Positions 55,535-64,000 of a stretch of 64,000 nucleotides of DNA are shown piece by piece. The stretch covers positions 8,847,391 to 8,911,390 of the forward strand of contig NC_044930.1 of assembly GCF_003576645.1 (NCBI RefSeq), written 5' to 3'. The stretch's first letter is position 1; each line of letters begins with the position of its first letter. This stretch comes from Ipomoea triloba. Its lineage: Eukaryota > Streptophyta > Magnoliopsida > Solanales > Convolvulaceae. Below the pieces are notes generated by a model. The model ran no database searches. It was not told the DNA's origin and saw only the letters and a list, made by a program, of their open reading frames with translations. A program made the translations under genes and the position numbers.

Positions 55535-56803
55535 CGCGAGAGAGAGCCTCTATGTCATACAATTCAATAAGCCTTAAAAAGACTCTTGTAAAAGTAGTTG
55601 TGCAAACCAACTTCACAAACCAATGTGGGACAAAAGCTATTTGAAAGCTTTTTTTTCTCCATTTTTCTAACTCAAATGGGTCAACTTTGAGAACCAATTT
55701 TTCATTCACCCATTATTCTTTTTGAGCGTACAATATATCACCATCTTTTTGTCTAACTACTAAGAATCCGAATCCACTTTGACCTAACCCAAATCAAAAG
55801 TAGACCCCACATATATTTGTACCACAATATAGCCACTAAAATGTCATTTTATGCTATTTTTTCAAACAATTATTTGTCCATAGAATATCAACGCTCTACG
55901 GTCAACCAACAATCACTCAATTGATTATCCCATTACTCCTAGGTGAATTTTTATCTAATATAATTATACTTACTGAATATCAAAATATAAGTGTACCTTA
56001 AGATCTTGCAATAACTAACCGACAAGTAATAAAATTAATGATATATAATGCAATGCAAATTATCTACATATTGCATTTATACACTTATTTTAGAACACTA
56101 AATTTTTGTGATATTTGTTACATGCAAGGAAGACTCATACTATAGTTTATTTGTCGATTCTTATATGTTATAAATCATAATATCATAAGAAACGGATACT
56201 TTGATGAAATATGAAGCATGAGTAGTTTGTCAATCAACGGTTATGGACATCGCATTTCAACAGTTTGGACGCGCATCATTCCAAAAAGCCATACACTCCA
56301 TTTGGTAATCTGGAGTGAAGTTTGGATTAATAGTTTAGATATATGATTCATACATTCTGATATATTTTCCATATATATGAGTTAGAATAGAAATTGATTC
56401 CTATAACTGAGTTACTAGAGAACGAGCATATTTGCACAATTTATAAAAACACTAAACAAGATCTATAAAATCTCTAAAATTACAGCACCGCATGCGTACA
56501 TCTACACATTAGCTATTAATTAAGCAATTATTTCCTATAATTCAAACAAGGATAATATCAGAAAACATAATCGGTCCAAAACATATCTTCAATTGCACTA
56601 TATAATATTTGATCTTATAGTTTATATAATTATATATCGATCCAAATATTCTTAATATATTATAACAAATTCATTCCATGCATTGCACGGGTGAAAATAC
56701 TAGTAATAATAACAATAATAATCGTCATCATCATTTTGACAAGGAATTCAACAATCAGTTATTTCAGTTGTATTTTGTATACTATCAAATAATGTAGTTT
56801 AAA
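55535..56803. other. Intergenic, no gene seen
   Basis: AT-rich, without recognisable coding sequence or clear element. The short open frame at 55524-55709 on the minus strand has no known family. Confidence 0.45.
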
Positions 56804-56812
56804 TATTAAAAA

Positions 56813-57293
56813 GAGTTTATTACCAAAATAGTCCCTTGACTATTACGAAATTATCAATTTGGTCCTCAACAATTTTTCGTGACCAATTAAGTCCCTCGAC
56901 TTTAAAAAATTTAACCAATTTGGTCCTCCGTTTATTTTTCTGTTAAACATCCGTTAAATCGGGACCAAACTGGTAATTTTTCTATAGTCAAGGGACCAAA
57001 TTGGTAATTAATTTTCACTGAAATGGTCCCTTGACTATAGCAAAATTACCAATTTGGTCCTGATTTAACGGATGGACTATAGCAAAATTACCAATTTGGT
57101 CCTGATTTAACGGATGTTTAACGGCACAATAAACGGAGGACCAAATTTTTAACGGATGTTTAACGGCACAATAAACGGAGGACCAAATTAGTTAAAATTT
57201 TCAAAGTCGAGGGACTTAATTGTGTACGACAAATTGTCGAGGACCAAATTGGTAATTTCGCAATAGTCGAGGGACCATTTCAATAATAAACTC
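56813..57293. mobile_element. Mutator-like MITE with 9-bp target duplication
   Basis: Ends GAGTTTATTACCAAAATAGT and CCATTTCAATAATAAACTC are inverted. Flanked by TATTAAAAA at 56804-56812 and 57294-57302. The interior repeats ACCAATTTGGTCCT and GGACCAAATTGGTAAT, and has a duplicated block near 57040-57180. Same family as 46283-46542. Confidence 0.8.
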
Positions 57294-57302
57294 TATTAAA
57301 AA

Positions 57303-57719
57303 TGTACATTGTATTAAGGGAAAATGCATTATTTGAGTAATAAAATTATATTATTTTATATAATTACATTCAATACACAAATAATGTACTTTTAATATAT
57401 TAAATGTACTTATTTTTATGTTTCACATAATAATTGCCGAAATTTATAAACAATAAATGGTTTGAAAACTGATAAAAACGAACACCGAAATGGAACGTCT
57501 AAAGTGTGTAATTTATTTCAGTCACAAGCAAATTCATACTGCCAAGAGCCCAAGACAAGTATGCAGTACATCGAAGAAAAACGATAAATAACCTTCACTC
57601 CTTAATTGACTACGATACCAAAATACCATATGAAAGTCATGCGAAAGTAATCACAAACTGGAAATTCAAAAATAATCTCCCAATTCAACAATATGAAATC
57701 ACTAACACACACTTAGCTT
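57303..57719. other. Region beyond alpha2, similar to the region beyond alpha1
   Basis: TAAACAATAAATGGTTTGAA and the following 250 bp match 18280-18560, so the duplication between the alpha copies extends past the genes. No separate gene. Confidence 0.5.
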
Positions 57720-57808
57720 AAATTGGCTTTCAACATGATTGCACGCCACTCATGATTGGGAATTCATCGAACCACATGTCTGAGGCAATCAAGCTCAATC
57801 CACTGAAA

Positions 57809-57863
<55 letters not shown>

Positions 57864-58013
57864 TGAAAGAAATATTAAAAGAACAAGTTTTAAAGACTTT
57901 GACTGACCTCTCAATTCTGATCCACACATTCTTTACATCAAGAGAAACAAACGCATCAACTCTAATTCTTTTATTTCAAGAAAGCAATTGACATAGCTGA
58001 CCGAATTGAACAA
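57720..58013 (-). other. 3' UTR of alpha2 with a putative intron
   Basis: Follows the alpha2 stop. A donor-like GAGAG|GTCAGTC at 57908 and acceptor TTTCAG|TGGATT at 57803 bracket a (TAA)n run. The last segment reads SDMWFDEFPI in one frame, which also occurs in alpha1 (18610-18640), but neighbouring frames are not conserved. Confidence 0.45.
57813..57862. repeat. (TAA)n microsatellite
   Basis: About 16 TAA units in the putative 3'-UTR intron of alpha2. Confidence 0.9.
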
Positions 58014-58031
58014 TTAATCATCATCACAAAC
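58014..58031 (-). CDS. alpha2 terminal coding exon (VCDDD, stop)
   Basis: Preceded by TTCAG; six codons ending TAA. Matches the alpha1 exon at 18952-18938. Confidence 0.55.
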   Translation of the reverse strand, partial: VCDDD

Positions 58032-61000
58032 CTGAACAAAAATGTACAACTAAATTAAAATATAATCAAATAATATATTTAAAATAATCTAATTTAATAT
58101 CTAATATTTTTCTGAAACTTAAAATGAAAAGTAAAAACATTAAATTAATTGGTTTATATATAAGAAACTAACTTCAAGACCTTGCTTGAGAACCACAAGC
58201 GCCTTGAGCCAAAGTAAAAGATTATGTTATATATAATCTTTATGTGTAAGATATTTGCTAAATGATATATAATATGCTTACTATTTCTTGTGACGGAGTA
58301 GAGGTGCTGGGGTGGTCGAATCCACTGGTGTTGACATTTTCCTCCCTGTTTGATTGCTTATGTACCTACAGGAATAATATATTTAAAAACAATTCAAACT
58401 CTTCTTCTTGCCGGAGTATTACTTCAAGGACCATAAATAGATAAACTAATTAACATAAATTGTTCATAATTGAACAAATCAAACCCAAACGGCTAATAGG
58501 TGTTTCTCACTGAAAGTCGAACTTGAAACCTTGTGGTAATCAAATCAAACACTATACCAACTTTAAAACAATTTCTTTTTAATATTACAAAAACACACGT
58601 AGTCGACTAACTTTATCTTGAAGATCTATTTAATATAACCCAATCCAATATCTAATATTTTTGTGGACTTTATGTTGAAAAGAAAATTGTTTAAATATAA
58701 GAATCGATACAGTTATTTAATTTCCTTACCATATGATTTCTTATGTACCTGTAGGAGGTAAAATATTGCATGGACCATGCTGTGTGGACCAAAAATAAAA
58801 AGTACATCGTTTTTGTACTGAATGTACATTATTTTTGTACTGAAAGTACATTATTTGATAGTATATATCAAATAATGTACCTTCAGTACAAAAATAATAT
58901 ACTCTAAAATAATGTACTTTATGTACAAAAATAATATACTTTTAGTATATTAAAAATGTACTTTTTATTTATGGTCCACATAACTGTGTGGACCATGGTT
59001 CATGAAATAATGATTGCCTGTAGGAATAATATATTGAAGAAATTTTTTCTAAATTCTTCTCCTATCATTCATTTAAATCAAAGGGTCTTTTGAAAAGAAA
59101 ACAAAAACAAACTTTCTAGTAATTCACAATTCTTTTTTGCTACATAATTAACCTATTTTGCACCTGTGGGTATAACTGTAACTCTCCCAAATGAAATGTC
59201 ATATGTTCAAACCCCATAAACAGATACTAAAAAACATATTTTGCACCCTCTGACATATATATCGCTTATTTTATCAAACAATATCAGGTTATGTTGTATG
59301 GTTAAAAAAGCCAAGACAAAATACTTACAATTTCTTGTGATGAAGTAGAGGTGCTGGGTTGGTCGAATCTACTGGTGTTGACATTTTCATCCCCATATGC
59401 TTGGGTAGCTTGGTTATTTACCTATACAGGATTAATAGAAATTCAATTTCTTCTTCTATCGCTTCAATTAAATCAAAAGTTTTTTTTAAAAAAATATTGA
59501 GCAAACTTTCTAGTAATTCACGAGTCATTATCTACTAAATAATTAACATGCTTTGAAACTTCTGTTGGCGTATCTTTCACTCATTCTCTCAAATAATCTC
59601 ACCATCAAAACATAAATTCAATAGAACTTACAACGTTATAAAATTTTTCTAAACATACAAAAACTTAAAGACAATTTTACTCTCTGAAAAATACATCTAT
59701 CCATATAGTAACTTTGCTCTCTAAAAATAGTTTAAATGGCAATATTCTGTGTTTGTAATATCTTCTCTTCTAGCTACCCTTTTTTTGTAATTTTTTTGGT
59801 TGTATGAGTAAAAATTTATGAAATTTTAGCATAGCTTACAATTTCACGTTGTATGGGAATTTAAAAATAATATGAAATTGATCTTTACTGTATAATTTTT
59901 GAAAAAAAAAAGAAGAAAAAAACTTAAAAGTTCCAAAAAATATAAATATAATAAAATTAATGTTATAAATTTTCAAAACATGCAAAAAGTTAGAGACAAT
60001 TTCATCCAATAGAAGAGGCTGTGACAATATGCTTACAATTTCTTGTGACTGAATAGAGGTGCTGGAGTGGTGGAATCCTCTCGTGTTGACATGTTCATTC
60101 CCATATGCTTGGTTATGTACCTGTTGAAGATTCATATAAATTCATATTCTTCTTCTATCACTTCAATTAAATCAAAAGGTTTGCTTTTTATAAATAAAAA
60201 ATAGTAAACAAACTTTATAGTAATTCACGATACTAAATGGTTAACCTGCTTTGCAACCATTGCTGCCATATCTTTCACTCGTTCATTCAAATAATTTCAC
60301 CATCAAAACATAAATTAGATCTAATCGAATTTACAATTAATGTTTTCTTTTTTCTTGTAAAAGTACAAATTAAATTTATGAAGATTTAGCACAACTTACA
60401 ATTTCACTTTGTATGGGAATTTATAAAGAATATGAAATTGATATTTACTGCATAGTTTTGAAAAAAAAAAAAAAACTTAGAAGTTCCAAAAAAAGATTAT
60501 AAAAGTGAAAAAAATGGAAGTTGGACACTTACTGTTGCTTGTGACGGAAGAGGAGTGATGAAGAGGTTGAATCCATTGATTTTGACATTTGTTTTGCCAT
60601 GCCTTTTCTCACAAATCTCTCTTGCAAAATCAGACACCTTCACCTCAAACAGTTCCATCACTTTAAGGCTGTCCATGTTAGCAAAATCCTGTGGAATATT
60701 TTGTAGGAAAATACAATTCCTGATAACCAGGCTTTCAAGAACTGGAAAGCTTTTCTTTGAGTCCACAGCTGTCCATGTTTTGAGGTTCATCTTACCAATG
60801 CGCAAATACTGAAGCCCTTTGAAAATAACATCACTGCTTAGATCCCAATGTTCTCCTGAGAATGCATTGTCATCCAACTTGAGCACTTTGAGTTTCTCCA
60901 ACAATCCCAATACAATCATGTCATTCCATTGAAACAATGTACCAGACAAGGTCAACTTTCTTAATCTTCTTGGAAACTTATCGGACATTGTGACCTTCAA

Positions 61001-62791
61001 CTCTACTTTCTCAGAGTTGCCATGAAGCTTCAAGTTTTTGAGGCATTTTAGCATTTGAAGATTGTTGAACAAGCAAACATTTTGCTTTTCCTCGAGAAGT
61101 TTGGATAAATCGCCGCAAACACCTAATTTTTGGAGTTTGGGGGTCTTGTTGAAGATCTCGTTTGTGCAACTTCTTGGTGATATTGTAGAAAGTGTGTGGA
61201 TATCTGTTTGTTTATCGCTATAAATGCTTCTTTTGGGAGGAGAGGGTAATTGCGTAGAGGTGTTGGTGTGCACATGCCTTAGCTTTTTCATGTTCCATAT
61301 GCCTCCATTAATTTCTAGTGCCCTTTCTGTGGTTTTGATCACTAGATTCTCCAAATGTGAAAAATATTTGAATGACTCGGGGATGGAACTGATATCAGCT
61401 GTGATTGCAAGATATTTGATACCTCTGTATTTAGAAAAAAGCTCATTTGGCAGTGAGCTAAATTTGAGGGATTCAATATTCAACACTTCAAGATATTGAA
61501 AGGTTTTTAGGATGATTTCCAACTGCTTTGGCTTCGAATGAATCTCACTCTTTTGCGAGGATGACAGCAACAAAGATTTAACAAATTTACTATTTTGATA
61601 TGAACCCATCCTTTTGTTGAAGAGATTGGAGAATGAATCAGATGGATTATTGCTTTCTACATCAAATATGTTCATAGTGTAATACGAACAAAGACGGTTC
61701 AAACGAATTCTTGCATTTAATCTTTGCCCCTCATCCATTACATGGAATAACTGTGTCTTTTCAGCTTCACTTCTGCAGAACTCATGTAATGTGTCATGAA
61801 TGCAACATGTTTTGATTTGACCATCTGCACTTCTTTTCTTTACCATCACAAGATTTCTATTAACAAGAACATTCAAATAGTTTAAAGCTTCAACTTCTTT
61901 GTTCAAAGGGCCCCACTCATCTTCTGGAAAGAATCCTTCAGCAATCCACAAACAAATTAACTTCCAAGCAACAATCTCATGTCCCTTGGGAAAACATGCA
62001 AAATATAAGAAGCAATTTTTCAACTCCTGATCAGGCAAATTATTGTAGCTCAACTTTACTAGCTCATGGTAGCTTTGGTCTTCTCCGTTAATTTCTAGAA
62101 GCGGATTATCTGCCACTCGTTGCCAACTAGCAGAAGTTATACAATTGCGTAGGATACCAACTGCCAGTACTAGAGCGTGTAGTATTCCATTGCACTTTTT
62201 TGCTATTTTTATCCCAAGCTCTTCAATTAATGTGTCACACCATCCCTCTGAACCAAAAACATTATCTTTTATTAGCAACCAACCATCTTTATTGCTCAAC
62301 TTTCCTAAACTATGAGATTTCCAGGTAGAATCAACTACATTGCTGCTCCAGGTGGTTACCAGGACTCTACTCCCTTTCAAATTTGTAGGGAATGCAACTT
62401 TTAAAGAATCCCAATCTTCTTTTTCCCACACATCATCCACTACAATGAGATATCTTTCATCCTTTAATAATCCCTTTACTTTATCTTCCAACTCATCTTC
62501 TAACTTCATGCTAAAGTCTTCTGTTTGCTTGGAAATTTGATGTAGAATGTCAATGAATTTTTGCTTTCTATGAAAGTCTCGTGAAACATGAACCCAAACG
62601 CAATGTGTGAAACATTCGCGGATTTCCAGGTCTTCAAAAAGCTTTAAGGCAAATGTAGTTTTTCCTGTTCCAGCATTCCCCACAATTGGGATGACAAAAA
62701 AATCTTTGGATGCTTCCATTAATCGAGTTTTTATGACTTTCAAATCATCAATAAAGCCCACTATCTTATTTTCACGTAACACTGCGCAAAC
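58014..62791 (-). CDS. NLR alpha2: CNL receptor with repeated-exon tail, first exon outside the window
   Basis: Seen exons: 62791-60533 (753 codons, NB-ARC and LRRs), 60120-60037 (28 codons), 59421-59329 (31), 58365-58282 (28) and 58031-58014 (VCDDD and stop). All junctions are GT-AG and phase 0. The coiled-coil exon should lie to the right of 64000, judging by the 1.2-2.3-kb first introns of the other copies. Motifs: P-loop GNAGTGKTT and kinase-2 LIVVDDVWE are normal; RNBS-B is VLVTTW rather than TTR; GLPL is GILHAL; MHD variant is CCIHDT. The open frame is unbroken over 2.2 kb, so the gene is probably translated, though two switch motifs have drifted. Closest to alpha1. Confidence 0.8.
58282..58365 (-). 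CDS. alpha2 tail exon 3 (28 codons)
   Basis: Codes VHKQSNREENVNTSGF and then DHPSTSTPSQEI. Acceptor TGTAG|GTAC, donor AAATA|GTAAGC, phase 0. Confidence 0.7.
58757..59016. mobile_element. Mutator-like MITE inserted at a tail-exon splice site
   Basis: Hairpin element of 260 bp with imperfect inverted ends (ATTGCATGGACCATG and CATGGTTCATGAAATAATG) and internal TGTACATTATTTTTGTACTG words. Flanked by the 9-bp direct repeat CCTGTAGGA at 58748-58756 and 59017-59025. On the gene strand that repeat is TCCTACAGG, the acceptor of the short relic exon (VHKKSYG, 58731-58749). Alpha1 has the same acceptor once, without the element. Confidence 0.8.
59329..59421 (-). CDS. alpha2 tail exon 2 (31 codons)
   Basis: Codes VNNQATQAYGDENVNTSRF and then DQPSTSTSSQEI; it is three codons longer than its relatives through an ATQ-like insertion near the start. 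Acceptor TATAG|GTAA, donor AAATT|GTAAGT, phase 0. Confidence 0.7.
60037..60120 (-). CDS. alpha2 tail exon 1 (28 codons)
   Basis: Codes VHNQAYGNEHVNTRGF and then HHSSTSIQSQEI. Acceptor AACAG|GTAC, donor AAATT|GTAAGC, phase 0. Confidence 0.7.
60533..62791 (-). CDS. alpha2 exon 2: NB-ARC and LRR
   Basis: 753 codons from TTTCAG|GTTTGCGC (VCAVLRENKIVGF) to GCAACA|GTAAGT. It holds the P-loop, RNBS-A (HCVWVHVSRDF), kinase-2, winged helix with CLWIAEGF, and LRRs ending REICEKRHGKTNVKINGF. Confidence 0.85.
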
Positions 62792-63101
62792 CTGAAAAAT
62801 CATGAATTCGAATCACTTCCTAATCATTAGTACAATTCAAGAAATATAAGTAACTAATTTTTACTGAAACAATGGGATTGAAATTAAAAAGCCCTTAACA
62901 ATAGCTTGTTTACACGCGGTAAATTCATGTTCAAATAATCTTCCCTCCCCCTTCAATTCAGATATATCAACAAATTTTATAAAGATATATACATATGCAT
63001 ACTTTCCTTAAAAATCAAATTTATAATTTTTCCGCAAGATTAACAATACGGATTATTTGTTTTAACACACATATAATTAGAAAATTTCTTGACTTTATCA
63101 G
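62792..63101 (-). other. Part of intron 1 of alpha2
   Basis: Non-coding AT-rich sequence upstream of the exon-2 acceptor. No coiled-coil exon before the window end. Confidence 0.5.
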
Positions 63102-63475
63102 TGTTAGACTCAGTAATAGCTGTTAGAGTCCATGCCTATTATTTAGCCTATTGTGTAGAATGTTAGCATAGAGTTATTATCGGTAAACCAATCTCTGAGT
63201 TGTTCAATGTTAATCAATCTCTCATTTGGTATCAGATTAGCGTTAGGTTTTCCCTTTTCTCTCCTCAATCATCGATAGCTGCCAACGATTCTGAACGAAC
63301 TGTGTCCGTTGCTGCCGTTGTACTGGCGCTAGCCACCACCACCCCAAATCCACTCACCTCCGCTCATCATTTTGTGTTGATCAAGCCTATTATTTAGCCT
63401 ATTGTGTAGAATGTTAGCGTAGAGTTATTATCTGTAAACCAATCTTTGAGTTGTTCAATTTTAATCAATCTCTCA
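63102..63475 (+). mobile_element. TRIM-like miniature LTR retroelement
   Basis: Two direct repeats of about 101-104 bp (63121-63224 and 63375-63475) contain CCTATTATTTAGCCTATTGT and both end TCAATCTCTCA. The first is followed after two bases by TGGTATCAGA, a primer-binding site for initiator tRNA-Met (63227-63236). The 150-bp interior codes a short copia gag-like start, TTPNPLTSAHHFVLIK, and then runs straight into the second LTR, so the rest of gag and all of pol are missing. TTATCAG occurs on both sides (63095-63101 and 63476-63482). It lies in the presumed first intron of alpha2. Confidence 0.75.
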
Positions 63476-64000
63476 TTATCAGTGTACTATGGCGATCCTA
63501 GTTTGAGACATAAGTCTAGATATGGTAATTGGTAAATTAAATAGACTTATAAAGAATTTTAAAACATGTTCTCAAGAATTTTTTTTTAGGTAGACTAACA
63601 GAGATTAATCTCTTAACATAAAATTTTACGACTATGTTGAAGTCTTCACTAAATTGTCAAAATACTTTAGAAATTTGTAGTGGGAATTTATATTAGCACG
63701 TACACTTAGAGTAATTTTGATGCACAAAAAAAACCTTTTAAGAAAGAATAGAAGTATGAATGTAGAGTAAGAGAGATATTTATAATGGTTCGATGATGAT
63801 GGTGTAATTCCTTAGTAGCAATTTTCTAAAATCGTTTGTAGCAATTTTCTAAATTTCATTTTTTTTTTAAATGTTGAATTTGAGTTCAATACAAAATATA
63901 TTCTCAGGGTAAATTTGACGAATGGCTACTTGCATGCAGATTTACTTAGCAACTCTACGCAATCGAATGTAGTATGTGATACAACATGGACCCATTAGAA
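63476..64000. other. Window end, no gene seen
   Basis: AT-rich sequence, presumably still intron 1 of alpha2. No coiled-coil exon or element is recognised. Confidence 0.45.

Noticed and set aside
57730..57927. Poly-Tyr frame at 57730-57927 (also 42632-42844), and poly-Ile at 18692-18883
   Set aside because: Translations of TAA microsatellites. The flanking SDMWFDEFPI part is conserved DNA between alpha copies but its frame is not.

Overview
The window looks like nuclear DNA of a dicot plant. It is AT-rich, has GT-AG introns, dense MITEs, LTR retrotransposons and long (TA)n and (TAA)n runs. It carries coiled-coil NB-ARC-LRR (CNL) immune receptor genes of the R1 / late-blight-resistance-like type that is abundant in Solanales. 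A convolvulaceous or solanaceous host is my inference, not something the sequence proves. The window contains assembly scars: a poly-G start, 25 Ns at 13124-13148, a lone N at 18228 and a poly-C run with two Ns near 32530.

Every convincing host gene is an NLR on the minus strand. Three gene types occur in the same order twice. Unit 1 (left) is alpha1 (25890-18938), beta1 (8291-3555) and gamma1 (1164-730). Unit 2 (right) is alpha2 (62791-58014, first exon beyond the right edge), beta2 (39632-34619) and gamma2 (33642-33214). Each alpha or beta gene has a first exon of about 140-158 codons coding the Rx-type coiled coil, an intron of 1.2-2.3 kb, and a large second exon coding NB-ARC plus LRRs. 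Alpha genes also carry a C-terminal tail built from several tiny phase-0 exons of 84 or 93 nt, each coding a version of the same ~28-residue Ser/Thr-rich module. Gamma genes are seen only as coiled-coil first exons; gamma1 runs towards the left edge and gamma2 has no NB-ARC exon in reach.

The copies are decaying in different ways. Beta1 has a 311-bp insertion in the NB-ARC that happens to be bounded by GT and AG and would splice out in frame. Beta2 has a one-base frameshift and several altered NB-ARC motifs. Alpha1 has lost the expected start codon and has an altered kinase-2. Alpha2 has altered RNBS-B and GLPL motifs. Repeat expansion has also occurred inside coding exons: a 27-nt unit in the beta1 LRR and a 36-60-nt unit in the alpha1 NB-ARC.

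The intergenic space is filled by transposons. Between beta1 and alpha1 a Ty1/copia element with identical 371-bp LTRs and a palindromic, degenerate interior sits inside a ~1.4-kb solo LTR. Between alpha1 and gamma2 lies a degenerate Ty3 element on the minus strand. Between beta2 and alpha2 are foldback, Mutator-like, CACTA-like, LINE and hAT-like pieces plus tandem arrays. A family with internal TTAAGGTGCGT repeats and TGCTCAGGTG inverted ends, usually next to (TA)n, occurs five times. A TRIM-like mini-retroelement lies near the right edge. No CRISPR, rRNA or convincing functional tRNA gene was seen.
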